Positions 25,421 to 34,987 are shown, counted from the first letter of the stretch. The stretch: 64,000 nt of DNA from Streptomyces sp. NBC_00820 (GCF_036347055.1 NZ_CP108882.1:682001-746000); one strand, 5' to 3'. Made by a program: numbers and translations. The notes: generated from the letters alone by a model not told the origin.

Positions 25421-25645
25421 CGCCCACCGGCGGACCGGCCGGCGGGGCGCCCTCGCCCACCAGTCGGCGGGGCGCTGCCGTCCGGCGTCCGTCGCCGGGT
25501 GGGGGGCAACGCCGTCCGGTGTCCGTCGCGGGGGCGCCGCCGCCGTTCTCCAGAGCCGCGGCGCCGGTGCGCGCACCACCGCGCACCACCCTGCGCCCCC
25601 GCGCACCACCGGGATCGCGGGGGCGGCGATGCGCGCGGCCGCGCG

Positions 25646-27205
25646 CTACCGCTCCAGCACCGCCATCGCCGCGTTGTGCCCCGGCACCCCGCTCACGCCG
25701 CCGCCGCGCACCGCGCCCGCGCCGCACAGGAGCACGTTGGCGTGCCGGGTCTCCACGCCCCAACGGCCGGTGTCCTCCTGTGTGTAGGGCCAGGACAGGC
25801 CGCGGTGGAAGATGTTGCCGCCGGGCAGGCCCAGGTCGCGTTCGAGGTCCAGCGGGGTCTTGGCCTCGATGCAGGGGCGGCCGTCGGCGTCGGTGGCCAG
25901 GCAGTCGGCGAGGGGTTCGGCGAGGTGGGCGTCGAGCTGCGCGAGGGTGGCCTTCAGCAGTTCCTCGCGGACCGCGTCGTTGTCCTGGGCGAAGAGGCGG
26001 GCGGGGGTGTGCAGGCCGAAGAGGGTGAGGGTCTGGTAGCCGCTCCCGGCCAGTTCGGGGCCGAGGATGGTGGGGTCCGTCAGCGAGTGGCAGTAGATCT
26101 CCGAGGGCGGCGCGGCGGGGAGTTCACCGGCAGCGGCCTGGGCGTGGGCGGCGGCCAGCTGCCCGTATCCCTCGGCGATGTGGAAGGTGCCGGCGAAGGC
26201 CTCGCGGGGGTCGACCGAGCTGTCGCGGAGCCTGGGCAGGCGTGTGAGCAGCATGTTGACCTTGAGCTGGGCGCCCTCGGCGGGCTCGGGTGCCGGGTCC
26301 CCGGTCAGGGCGGCCAGTTCGCGTGGCGAGGCGTTCACCAGGACGTGCCGGGCGGCGGCGACGCCCTCGCCGTCGGCCGTACGGTAGGTGACCTCGGCGG
26401 TGTGTCCGTCGGTGTCGATGCGGACCGCCTCGCGCCCGGTCTCGATCACCGCTCCGGCCTCGCGCGCGGCCGCGGCCAGGGCGTCGGTGAGCGCGCCCAT
26501 GCCGCCCACGGGAACGTCCCAGGCGCCGGTGCCGCCGCCGATGACGTGGTAGAGGAAGCAGCGGTTCTGGGCGAGGGAGGCGTCGTGGGCGTCCGCGAAA
26601 GTACCGATCAGCGCGTCGGTGAGAACCACGCCCCGGACCAGGTCGTCGCTGAAGTTCTCCTCGATGGTGACGCCGATAGGCTCCTCGAACAGCGCCCGCC
26701 AGGCGGTCTCGTCGCCGACGCGGCGGCGCAGTTCCTCGCGGGTGGGCAGCGGCTCGGTGAGGGTCGGGAAGACGCGCTGGGCGACCTGCCCGGTCATGCC
26801 GTAGAAGCGCTCCCAGGACGCGTACTCGCGCTCGCCGCCGGTCAGCCGGGCGAAGGCCTCCCGGGTGCGTGCCTCCCCGCCGCCGACGAGCAGTCCCGTG
26901 GCCTGTCCGGCGCGCTCCACCGGGGTGTACGACGAGATGGTGCGCCCGCGGACCTGGAAGTCCAGCCCGAGGTCGCGCACGATCTTCTGGGGCAGCAGGC
27001 TGACCAGGTAGGAGTAGCGCGACAGCCGGGCGTCGACGCCGGCGAACGGGCGGGTGGAGACGGCGGCGCCGCCGGTGTGGTCCAGGCGTTCCAGCAGCAG
27101 TGCGGAGCGGCCGGCGCGGGCCAGATAGGCGGCGGCGACGAGGCCGTTGTGGCCGCCGCCGACGATGACGGCGTCGTACGTCCGGGTTCCCTCATGTGCA
27201 GGCAT
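25646..27205 (-). CDS. FAD-dependent oxidoreductase, phytoene desaturase-like (PYROXD2 type)
   Basis: A 519-residue flavoprotein. Residues ~10-40 carry the Rossmann dinucleotide motif YDAVIVGGGHNGLVAAAYLA followed by LLLERLDHTGGAAVS. The C-terminus carries the conserved RHANVLLCGAGAVRGGGVSG and GHNAAMAVLER, as in CrtI and PYROXD2-type proteins. The middle has GGMGALTDALAAAAREAGA. The family includes carotenoid desaturases and many uncharacterised oxidases. No crtB or crtE gene is adjacent, so carotenoid synthesis is unlikely. The ATG at 27205 lies 15 bp inside the longest frame and starts right before the FAD motif. Divergent from the CHAT operon. Confidence 0.82.
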   Translation of the reverse strand: MPAHEGTRTYDAVIVGGGHNGLVAAAYLARAGRSALLLERLDHTGGAAVSTRPFAGVDARLSRYSYLVSLLPQKIVRDLGLDFQVRGRTISSYTPVERAGQATGLLVGGGEARTREAFARLTGGEREYASWERFYGMTGQVAQRVFPTLTEPLPTREELRRRVGDETAWRALFEEPIGVTIEENFSDDLVRGVVLTDALIGTFADAHDASLAQNRCFLYHVIGGGTGAWDVPVGGMGALTDALAAAAREAGAVIETGREAVRIDTDGHTAEVTYRTADGEGVAAARHVLVNASPRELAALTGDPAPEPAEGAQLKVNMLLTRLPRLRDSSVDPREAFAGTFHIAEGYGQLAAAHAQAAAGELPAAPPSEIYCHSLTDPTILGPELAGSGYQTLTLFGLHTPARLFAQDNDAVREELLKATLAQLDAHLAEPLADCLATDADGRPCIEAKTPLDLERDLGLPGGNIFHRGLSWPYTQEDTGRWGVETRHANVLLCGAGAVRGGGVSGVPGHNAAMAVLER

Positions 27206-27365
27206 GGCTCTTCGTAACACGTGATGATCTTCAACCGCCAGAGGTGGTCACGGTCCAACACGAAACGGTCGATCCCAGACTGATCCGATCACGTGGAACC
27301 AGCGGTACCCGCAAGACCGTTGTACTCATGGAAGCCCTTCACCGGTCATGCGTCAGGAGGTACGC

Positions 27366-28475
27366 ATGCAGGATCCGTCGGCGGCTTGGCGTGTCCCGTT
27401 CTCACCGCGACTGTTCCCCGACAGCACCGCCGTCGCGCGGTGGCTGGCGGAAAGCCCCCAGGACGCGGGGCGCGCGATAGCGGCGACGCAGCAGCAGTCC
27501 GGACCCGGCGTCGAACAGCGCCACGCCTGCGGGGTGGCCCTGCTGTGCGCGGACTTGCCCTTCGCCGCCTGGACCCTGCTGGCCCAGCTGGTGGACGAGG
27601 CGCGGCCGCGAGGCGGCGGGCCGCTGGACGAGCACCTCCGTTTCGACGACGACCCCGTGCTGCGCGCCCTGCACGTCGATCTGGCCACCGCCGCGGTGCG
27701 CTGCGGGTTCTGGGACCACGCGCTGCGGACGCTGGTGGAGGTCACCTCGGGCATCACCGAGGCCGAGGAGCTGGCCGAGCTGGTCCACCGCGGTGAGGGA
27801 CTGACCGAGGCGGTGAACAGCCAACGCCGCAACCACTCGTTCCACCGTCGGCGAGTCGCCTGGTTCGAGGAGCTGGCCGACCACGGCGAGGCGACCTCCA
27901 CGCACCGGCTGCAGCAGGCCAAGTCCCTGCTGGCGCTCGGAGAGATCGACCATTCCCTGTCCCGTTTCGACGCCGCCGCCGAACTCCTGATCGCACTGGA
28001 CGAGGACGAGGAAATCCGGGACGTCGCCGTGGAGATGCTCGTGAATCTCCATCTGCGGGTGGGCGCCCGGACCCCGGAGGAGCGGGAACGGGCACGGCGC
28101 AGGCTGCACCGCCTGCGCCCCAACTCGGCGGTGCTGCGGGTGGGCGCGTCCTACGACGAGGTCGACCGGATGATGCGCGGCATGGAGGCGCAGCAGGCCT
28201 CGCGTGTGCTGTTCGCCCTGTCGGAGAAGCACGGCGACGCCGAGGGGGGCGCAGAGGTCCGCGAGCGCATGCTGCTGGTGGCGCGCGCTCACGGGGACCA
28301 GCCGCGCTGCGCGGTGACGGCGGCGCTGGCCTTCCTCGCAAGGGGACAGCGGACTCGCGCCGAGGCGGCGCTGCGCCTCACCCGCGCTCCCCTGTCCGAC
28401 GACGACCTGACCGAACTGGCCGCCCACGGGCTGACCGTGGTCCCCGCCGCTCGGTCCCGGAAGGCGGCAGGATGA
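27366..28475 (+). CDS. uncharacterised helical protein, first gene of CHAT operon
   Basis: A 369-residue soluble protein with no recognised domain. It is rich in Leu/Ala/Arg helices in repeated pairs (HACGVALLCADLPFAAWTLL, STHRLQQAKSLLALGEIDHS, RDVAVEMLVNLHLRVG, RCAVTAALAFLARGQRTRA), suggesting a TPR-like or other alpha-solenoid fold. The ATG at 27366 is chosen because AGGAGG lies 6 bases upstream. The stop overlaps the start of the next gene (ATGA), so the two are translationally coupled. Its likely role is as a partner or regulator of the CHAT protein. This is an inference from context only. Confidence 0.65.
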   Translation: MQDPSAAWRVPFSPRLFPDSTAVARWLAESPQDAGRAIAATQQQSGPGVEQRHACGVALLCADLPFAAWTLLAQLVDEARPRGGGPLDEHLRFDDDPVLRALHVDLATAAVRCGFWDHALRTLVEVTSGITEAEELAELVHRGEGLTEAVNSQRRNHSFHRRRVAWFEELADHGEATSTHRLQQAKSLLALGEIDHSLSRFDAAAELLIALDEDEEIRDVAVEMLVNLHLRVGARTPEERERARRRLHRLRPNSAVLRVGASYDEVDRMMRGMEAQQASRVLFALSEKHGDAEGGAEVRERMLLVARAHGDQPRCAVTAALAFLARGQRTRAEAALRLTRAPLSDDDLTELAAHGLTVVPAARSRKAAG

Positions 28476-31400
28476 ACACGCCGGAGAACCTGAAGTCCTG
28501 GGTCGACTTCCTGCTGACGGGGCCGCCCGACTTCGAGACACTCCAGATCCACCTGAAGTCGGTTCGCGAGGACGACCGGGCCGCCGCCCTGGCGCTGCTG
28601 GAGCGGCGGACCGCGGCGGCGGCCGAGGCGGGTCGTCCCGCCGAGGCGGAATGGCTGGCCTTCCTGGCCGACTGCGCCCGGCGCGTCTGGCGGACGGCCC
28701 CGCACGACCAGGGCCTGCCCGGCTTCGCCGCCGTGCTGGACCGGGCCGTCAAACTGGGCGGCCTGCTGGACGCGTTCCTCCTCTTCCGCCGCGAGCGGGC
28801 CGTCCTGCCCGAAGACCCGGTGCCCGCGGCCCAGAAACTGCTGGGCGCCTACGAGGGCGTCGGGACCGACCAGCGGGCGGCCGTGCTCGCCGCCCTGGCC
28901 ATGGCGACCCCGGACGCGCCGATGGCAGCCGTCCAGGCGCGGACGTGGTGGGCGTTCGGACTGATGGCGCGGGCGTCCTGGCACGAGACCCGCGGGCAGG
29001 CCGGGACGCGCACGACACTCGACCGACGGCACGCCCTGTTCCACGCCACCCGTGCCGTCGAGGCACTCCGCCTCCCCGGCGGGCCCACGCCGGTTCCCCT
29101 GACCGCCCAGCAGGCGGAGGTCGCCTACTGGGCGTACGGAATGCTGGCCCAGGCCCACCGCAGTCTGGGGGACCTCCGCTCGGGGATCGACGTGCTGCTG
29201 GAGTGCGAACGGCGGCTGCGCCACCTGGACGACGACCCGCAACGGTGGATCGAGCTCGACCGGGTCCTGGCCAACGAGCTGCAGGCACTGGGCCATCACC
29301 GGGCCGCGCGGCCGCGCTTCGACCGGGTCCTGGAATCCGCTGACCAGGTCACGGGCGGCAGGGCGAACGGGTTCCGGGTCAACGTGCTGATCGCGCGCGG
29401 CAAGAACCACCTGTTCGGCGGGGCACTGACGGCCGCCTCGGCGGACTTCCGGCAGGCCGCTGACGACGCCGAGGCGCTGGGGCTGGTTCCGGAAGCCGTG
29501 CAGGCCCGCTCTCTGCTGGCCAATTCACTGCAGGTGCGGGGACGGAGCCGGGAGGCGCTGCGGGTCTTCGAGGAGAACCTCGCGGCGACGCTGCGCGACC
29601 GGCTGCTCAGGCCGCACGCGCTCCGCTGCGCCCTCGCGCAGCAGCTGCGCCAGATGGGGTATCTGAAGGAGGCGGAGGAGCAGTACCGACTGGCCCTGGC
29701 CGAGATGCACGAGGGCACGGCCACACGGAGCGCGAACGAGGTCGGGTGCCTGTCGGGGCTGGGGGACGTCGCCGAGGCGCGCGGCGACCGCCACGAGGCC
29801 ATGGCCTTCTACGAGCGCAGCTATCGCACGGCGTCCGCCTTCCACCGCGAGAGCCAGGGCATCGCGACCCTCGCGATGGCCCTCAAGCGCCAGGCCGAGG
29901 AGGACGGAACACCCGGCATGGCAGAGGAGGCCCTGCGCCGCCTCACCCGGCTCCGGCAGGACGCCGAGGCGCTCGGGAACTCCGACTCCGACGACGCGAC
30001 GGGCTTGGCGGTCATCTCGTGTCTCACCCGCCTCGACCGCTGGGCCGAGGCGGCGGCCCTCGGCCGGGAGCTGATCGCGCGGGCCGACGAGCGCGGCGGC
30101 CACGACGACGGCACGGACCGGCTCGGCATCGCCGACGGCGAAGCCCGGCGGATGAACTTCGTGGACACGTTCCGCGGCCGGCCCGAACTGCGCGCCGAAT
30201 GCCTGGCGTACGCGCTCTCGTGCCGGGACGAGAGCCGGCGCCAGGTCGCCGGCACACCGTGGCCCGCCCAGCGGGCCGAGGTCTGCGGCCGCGCCCTGCC
30301 CACGTACGAAGCTCTGATGGGTCTGCTCGCCGACCACGGCGACGAACTGTCCCTGCCCGACGCCCGCTCCGTCCCCGAGTGGTGCTTCGACCTGCACGAG
30401 GAGGTGAAGGCGCGGGATCTGCTGACCGATCTGTCCCATGCCGCCTCGGCGGTACCCCCACCGCCCCGGTCGGCGCCCGGAAGCCTGCTCGCCGAGGAGG
30501 ACCGGCTGCTCAGGACACTGCGGCACGACGCCACGAGGTCGGCTCTGGGTGAACTGGGCCTCACGGCCGACGCGTCCGCGGACCGGATCACCACTCGGCT
30601 GGCGGCCGTCCACTCGGCGCTGGAGAGCCACGCTCCGGAGTACGTACGTCTGCGGCGGGGTGCGCCCATGCGGCTGGCCGAGGCCCGCGAGCTGATCCGA
30701 CGGCACGCGCCGGCCGAAGGCATGGTCCTGGTCTCGTACTTCTGCGGCAAGGACGACACGTACTGCTTCGTCCTGACGTCCGACGACGCGTCGCCCAGGA
30801 TGCACCGGATCCCGCTGGGCCGGTCCCGGATCGAGGCCTTGTCCCGGCGGCTGCGCATCGTCTTCAACGGTGGCCCGGACGCCTCGGGTGTGCTGCTGCG
30901 CCCGCTGCCCGCGCGCCGTCCCGGCAAGCGCGACACGTCCTTCCTCGCCGAACTGACGCCGCTGCTGGAGCCCTTCGCCGATCTCGTCGGCGACCGGCGG
31001 CTGGTGGCCGTCGCGGCACACGGACCGCTCTCCGGCGTCCCGTTCGCCGCGCTGCCGCTGCCGTCGGGCGGACGGCTCGGGGAGTCGAACGCGGTGGTGA
31101 ACGTGCCGGGCGTGAGCAGTCTGCGCCACCTTCTCGCGCACCCGGCCGCCGCGGCCCGCCGCGCGGTCTCGGTGGGCTGTGCCGGACGTGAGGACGACAC
31201 CGCGCTGTTCGAACACGACGGCGTTCTGCTGGCCGAGGGACCGTGGCAGTCGGTGCCACCGCTGGCCGGGCTCGCCGCCACCCCGGACGCCGTGCGTGAC
31301 GCGCTCGCCCGCGCCGATCTCGCCCATGTCACGGCACACGGATTCGCCGACACGGACGATCCGCTGGACGCGGCCCTGCTGTTCTCCGACGGCGCGACCC

Positions 31401-31801
31401 GCCCCAGCAAGAGCTGGGAACCCCACAACCTGCCCGCCCGCGCCCGTCATCTGCTGCGCGTCCGGGACGTCGCGTCCGCGGACGCTGCGCCGCACCGCCT
31501 CGTGCTGCGCGCCTGCTCGGCGGGCTGGGGCGAGGCGGACCACCCCGGCGCCGATCTCGCGGGTCTGACCTGGGCGTTCCTGCGGTCGGGGAGCCGCTGT
31601 GTCATCGCGCCCCGCTGGGACGTGCATCAGGAGAGCTCGCGCGAGCTGCTCGCCGCGTTCTACCGGCGTCTGGGCAGGGGGGAAGCCACGTGGCGGGCTC
31701 TGTGGGGAGCCCAGCGGGACATGGCGGAGGACACCGCGCGGCCCTGGCTCGGCCACATCTTCCACTGGAGCGCCTTCACCGTGACCGGGGACTGGCGCTG
31801 A
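28472..31801 (+). CDS. large alpha-solenoid protein with C-terminal CHAT (caspase-like) protease domain
   Basis: A 1109-residue cytoplasmic protein. Residues ~150-620 are a run of TPR-like helix pairs (GMLAQAHRSLGDLRSGIDVL, LANSLQVRGRSREALRVFEE, GYLKEAEEQYRLALAEMHEG, GDVAEARGDRHEAMAFYERS). A linker (~660-720) leads to a CHAT domain (~720-1105). The catalytic dyad is visible. His956 lies in ADLAHVTAHGFADTDDPLDA, and Cys1015 lies in VLRACSAGWGEADHPGADLA. TWAFLRSGSRCVIAPRWDV follows. This His-Cys layout is that of separase/caspase-like CHAT peptidases. CHAT proteins with helical sensors are found in bacterial conflict and programmed-death systems, for example type III-E CRISPR and gasdermin operons. 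The upstream gene overlaps by 4 bases and a small membrane protein gene follows after 38 bp. Confidence 0.88.
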   Translation: MNTPENLKSWVDFLLTGPPDFETLQIHLKSVREDDRAAALALLERRTAAAAEAGRPAEAEWLAFLADCARRVWRTAPHDQGLPGFAAVLDRAVKLGGLLDAFLLFRRERAVLPEDPVPAAQKLLGAYEGVGTDQRAAVLAALAMATPDAPMAAVQARTWWAFGLMARASWHETRGQAGTRTTLDRRHALFHATRAVEALRLPGGPTPVPLTAQQAEVAYWAYGMLAQAHRSLGDLRSGIDVLLECERRLRHLDDDPQRWIELDRVLANELQALGHHRAARPRFDRVLESADQVTGGRANGFRVNVLIARGKNHLFGGALTAASADFRQAADDAEALGLVPEAVQARSLLANSLQVRGRSREALRVFEENLAATLRDRLLRPHALRCALAQQLRQMGYLKEAEEQYRLALAEMHEGTATRSANEVGCLSGLGDVAEARGDRHEAMAFYERSYRTASAFHRESQGIATLAMALKRQAEEDGTPGMAEEALRRLTRLRQDAEALGNSDSDDATGLAVISCLTRLDRWAEAAALGRELIARADERGGHDDGTDRLGIADGEARRMNFVDTFRGRPELRAECLAYALSCRDESRRQVAGTPWPAQRAEVCGRALPTYEALMGLLADHGDELSLPDARSVPEWCFDLHEEVKARDLLTDLSHAASAVPPPPRSAPGSLLAEEDRLLRTLRHDATRSALGELGLTADASADRITTRLAAVHSALESHAPEYVRLRRGAPMRLAEARELIRRHAPAEGMVLVSYFCGKDDTYCFVLTSDDASPRMHRIPLGRSRIEALSRRLRIVFNGGPDASGVLLRPLPARRPGKRDTSFLAELTPLLEPFADLVGDRRLVAVAAHGPLSGVPFAALPLPSGGRLGESNAVVNVPGVSSLRHLLAHPAAAARRAVSVGCAGREDDTALFEHDGVLLAEGPWQSVPPLAGLAATPDAVRDALARADLAHVTAHGFADTDDPLDAALLFSDGATRPSKSWEPHNLPARARHLLRVRDVASADAAPHRLVLRACSAGWGEADHPGADLAGLTWAFLRSGSRCVIAPRWDVHQESSRELLAAFYRRLGRGEATWRALWGAQRDMAEDTARPWLGHIFHWSAFTVTGDWR

Positions 31802-31839
31802 CCGGATCAACACCGCCCGCACACCGTCGAAGGAGTCCT

Positions 31840-32397
31840 GTGACCACACCGGCATCCCTGACCGAGCGCTCCGTCGTCCTGGCGCTTCAGGAGATCACCG
31901 AGGACCTGTCCCTGCCCCACGGGCTGGTGTCGGAGAACGACGAGGAGGCGCTGGAGATCGTACGGATGCTGCTCGCGCACGGCGGCGTTCCCGCGCAGCC
32001 CGCGCGGCTGCTGGACGACGACGACCTCGCGCTCGGCGCGGGCCGGCGGCTGCTGGAGGTGCTGGCCGAGGATCCGGGGACGCGTCCCGTGACGGAGCCC
32101 CTGCTCGCCGACCCGCCCGTCGACGAACAGCTGGCCGTCGTCGAGGTGTCCGCCGGTGTGGTGGTCCTGCTGGCGCTGGTGGCGTTCCTGCAGACGAAGG
32201 TGAGCCTGAAGGTCGAGCGGAAGTCGCGCCGCGGCAAGGTCGTCTTCGAGGTGACGAAGGAGGCCACGCAGCCGTCCGTTCTGCTTCATCTCGCCGGCCT
32301 GTTCCAGCGCGTCCTCGGCCCCGGCGTGGCTCCCCCGATCGACCCGGCGTCCGTCGACCCCGGCCAGGGGCCCGCTGATCCGCCGGGCGCGATGTAG
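31840..32397 (+). CDS. small protein with single membrane segment, CHAT operon
   Basis: A 185-residue protein starting at GTG 31840 behind AGGAG. Residues 1-98 are acidic and helical (LALQEITEDLSLPHG, EALEIVRMLLAHGG). Residues ~99-117 (AVVEVSAGVVVLLALVAFL) form one hydrophobic segment. A basic, beta-like stretch follows (KVSLKVERKSRRGKVVFEV). The end is Pro-rich. This order of short domain, membrane segment and beta/basic segment recalls the EACC1 component described for actinobacterial conflict systems, but no sequence match can be shown here. It is the third gene of the CHAT operon, 38 bp after the protease gene, and may anchor or gate it at the membrane. Confidence 0.6.
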   Translation: MTTPASLTERSVVLALQEITEDLSLPHGLVSENDEEALEIVRMLLAHGGVPAQPARLLDDDDLALGAGRRLLEVLAEDPGTRPVTEPLLADPPVDEQLAVVEVSAGVVVLLALVAFLQTKVSLKVERKSRRGKVVFEVTKEATQPSVLLHLAGLFQRVLGPGVAPPIDPASVDPGQGPADPPGAM

Positions 32398-32602
32398 CCG
32401 GGGTGCGGGTGCGGCGGGGGGGCAGGGGGCGGCGGGTGACGTGGCTGCCCTGGTTGTGAGGGTTGACGTGCCGGGCGTCGTGGTCGGTGTGCCGGGCGTC
32501 GTACGGTTCCGAACCGGGCGCCGTGGTAGACGTACGGGGCGCCCTGGTTCGCGTGCCGGGGGCCCTGGTTCGCGTACGGGGCGGCGGCCGGGCCGGTGCC
32601 GC

Positions 32603-34987
32603 TCAGCAGCCGCCGGAATCCGGACGCCGCCGCAGCACCGCGACCCTTCGGTACAGCTCGGCCGCCTCGGCGCCGTGGCCGAGCTGTTCCAGGCAGTGTG
32701 CCTCGTCGTGGCGGCTGGCGAGGGTGTCGGGGTGGCCGGGGCCGAGAATCCTCTCGCGGGCGGCGGCGACCCGTCGGTGCTCGGTGAGCGCATCGGCCCA
32801 GCGGCCGAGCCAGCTCAGGGCGACGGCGATCTCTCGGCGGCTGACCAGGGTGTCGGGGTGGCCGGTGCCGAGAGCGCGTTCGCGTAGCGCGCGGACATCG
32901 CGGGCCTCGGCCAGGGCCTCCTCCCACCGGCCGAGTCGGCCGAGGTTGACGCCCGTTCCGTGCCGGGCGCGCAGGGTCTCGGGGTGCTGCGGACCCTGTA
33001 CACGGGTGCGGTCGACGACCAGGTCGCGGTAGACGCGCAGGGCGTCCTCGCCGCGGCCGAGGCGGCCCAGGCAGATGCCGGTCTCGTGGCGGGCGGCGAG
33101 GGTGTCGGGGTGGTCGGCGCCCAGGGTCCGGGCGCGTGCCTCGGCGACCTCGCGGTAGGTGTGCAGCGCCTCCTCCCAGCGGCCCGACTGGCCGAGTGCG
33201 TAGGCGACTTCGTAGCGGGTGACGAGGGTGTCGGCATGCTCCGGGCCGAGCACCCTGGCCCGGGCGGCTGCCACTTCGAGGGCGATGCGGCGGGATTCCC
33301 CGGGGCGGCCGAGCCTGCTGAGGCTGACGGCGAGGTTGTGGCGGCAGCGCAGGGTGTCGGGATGGTCGGGGCCCATGACGCGCAGCCGGGCGGCGAGCAC
33401 CGAGGTGTACACCTGGTGGGCCTCGGCGTGCCGGCCCAGCCGGCCGAGGACGTAGGCCGTCTCCTGGCGGGCCGCGAGCGTGTCGGGATCGTCGGGTCCC
33501 AGGACGCGCGCCCCGGCCGCGGCGATCTCCGTGTAGGCGCGCAGCGCGTCCGCGGACCGGCCGGTACGACTGAGGCTGAGGGCGGCCTCCCGACGGCTGG
33601 CCAGGGTGTCGGGGTGATCGGGGCCGAGGAGTGCCGCCCGTGCGGCGGCGACGGCCTGGTGGACCTCGCCCGCCTCGGCCCAGCGGCCGTGCCGCGCCAG
33701 GGCCAGGCCCTCGCGGTGCCGTGCGGTGAGGACGGCGGCCTCCGCCGACGACGGCTGGGACCGCACCGCCACCGCCGCCAGCTCCGCCACCCCCGCCCCG
33801 GCGGCTCCGGCGGCTCCGGGCCGCGTGGGCGACGCGGGCGAAGCGGATGGCACGAGCGACGCGGATGGCACGGGCGAGCCGGGCGACGCGGGCGACACCG
33901 TTGGCGCGGTCCAGGAACCGGTCAGGGCGGCCCCGGCGTCGGGCGGCGTGGCGCACAGCCCGGTGCCCACCGCCTTGTGCCCGGTGGTCATGCTCCGGCT
34001 CCATGAGGGCAGTCGGGCCTCGCGCGTCCCCGGGGCGCCGACCGGGACCGGTGCCGTCACGACCGTCGGCACATACCCCGGCCCCGGCCCCGATCCATGC
34101 CCCGACTCCGACGCCGTACGGCCGCCGGCCAGGCGGCGCACCAACTCGTCCGCGTCGTGAGGTCGTTCCTCGGGTCGCTTCGCCAGCAGGTCGAGGATGA
34201 TCCGTTCGATCCGGGCGGGCAGTCCGGGGCGCCGGTCGCGGGGCGGCCTGGGCGGGGTGTCGCGGTGGGCGAGGAGGACGGCCCAGGCGTCCTCCAGGTC
34301 GAACGGGGGTGCTCCGGTGGCGATTTCGTACAGCACGCAGCCCAGCGAGTACAGGTCGCTGCGCCGGTCGACCTCGGCAGCGCCGATCTGTTCCGGAGAC
34401 ATGTAGTGCGGGGTGCCCATGGCGATGCCGGTGCCGGTCAGCCGGGCGGTACGGCCGAGATCGTGGCCGAGGCGGGCGATGCCGAAGTCGCAGATCTTCA
34501 CCGTGCCGTCCGTGAGCCGCACGATGTTCCCGGGCTTCAGGTCGCGGTGGATCACGCCCTGCCGGTGGGTGTAGGCGAGGGCGGCGGCGACCTGGGCGGC
34601 GATGTCGACCACGTCGTCCACGGGCAGGGGATGCCCGTTGTTGTCCTCCATGAGGCGGCTCAGGTCGCGCCCCTCCAGCAACTCCATCACGAGGTACGGC
34701 ACTTCACCGGACTCGCCGAAGTCGTGGACGACGGTGACCCCGCGGTGGGTGAGCCCGGCCGCCACTCTGGCCTCGCGGCGGAACCGCTCCCGCAGGACAC
34801 GGGTGCCGGACGGATCGTGTTGCGGGCCGGGCGGCTTGAGGCACTTCACCGCGACCTGCCGGGCCAGTGACTCGTCACGGGCCCGCCACACCTCGCCCAT
34901 CCCGCCCCGCCCGATCAGATCGAGCAGCCGGTACCGGCCCTGGAGCAGCCTGTTCTCCCCCATCGCGCGCCGTCGCCCCCGTCGCAT
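32603..34987 (-). CDS. Ser/Thr protein kinase with C-terminal TPR-like repeats
   Basis: About 794 residues. The kinase domain (~15-290) has DLIGRGGMGEVWRARDE (G-loop), VAVKCLK, VIHRDLKPGNIVRL (catalytic loop), ICDFGIARLG (DFG) and GTPHYMSPEQIGA (APE-equivalent). A Pro/Ala/Ser-rich linker (~300-420) leads to eight 42-residue TPR-like repeats, each containing a variant of HPDTLASR (DHPDTLASR, DDPDTLAAR, EHADTLVTR, GHPDTLVSR and others). There is no transmembrane segment and no PASTA domain, so it is a cytosolic Hanks-type kinase with a protein-binding solenoid, unlike PknB. Two starts are possible (ATG 34987 or ATG 34963); GGAGCGGAG favours 34987. It converges on the CHAT operon 205 bp away, so the two could share a function or simply be neighbours. 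Confidence 0.9.
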   Translation of the reverse strand: MRRGRRRAMGENRLLQGRYRLLDLIGRGGMGEVWRARDESLARQVAVKCLKPPGPQHDPSGTRVLRERFRREARVAAGLTHRGVTVVHDFGESGEVPYLVMELLEGRDLSRLMEDNNGHPLPVDDVVDIAAQVAAALAYTHRQGVIHRDLKPGNIVRLTDGTVKICDFGIARLGHDLGRTARLTGTGIAMGTPHYMSPEQIGAAEVDRRSDLYSLGCVLYEIATGAPPFDLEDAWAVLLAHRDTPPRPPRDRRPGLPARIERIILDLLAKRPEERPHDADELVRRLAGGRTASESGHGSGPGPGYVPTVVTAPVPVGAPGTREARLPSWSRSMTTGHKAVGTGLCATPPDAGAALTGSWTAPTVSPASPGSPVPSASLVPSASPASPTRPGAAGAAGAGVAELAAVAVRSQPSSAEAAVLTARHREGLALARHGRWAEAGEVHQAVAAARAALLGPDHPDTLASRREAALSLSRTGRSADALRAYTEIAAAGARVLGPDDPDTLAARQETAYVLGRLGRHAEAHQVYTSVLAARLRVMGPDHPDTLRCRHNLAVSLSRLGRPGESRRIALEVAAARARVLGPEHADTLVTRYEVAYALGQSGRWEEALHTYREVAEARARTLGADHPDTLAARHETGICLGRLGRGEDALRVYRDLVVDRTRVQGPQHPETLRARHGTGVNLGRLGRWEEALAEARDVRALRERALGTGHPDTLVSRREIAVALSWLGRWADALTEHRRVAAARERILGPGHPDTLASRHDEAHCLEQLGHGAEAAELYRRVAVLRRRPDSGGC

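Noticed and set aside
23489..25609. 706-codon minus-strand frame opposite the serine hydrolase
   Set aside because: No family motifs. The plus-strand gene has a clear catalytic motif, signal peptide and ribosome binding site.
25646..27205. Carotenoid biosynthesis gene because of CrtI-like motifs
   Set aside because: No crtE, crtB or crtY neighbours; the C-terminal motif fits the wider PYROXD2-type oxidoreductases equally well.
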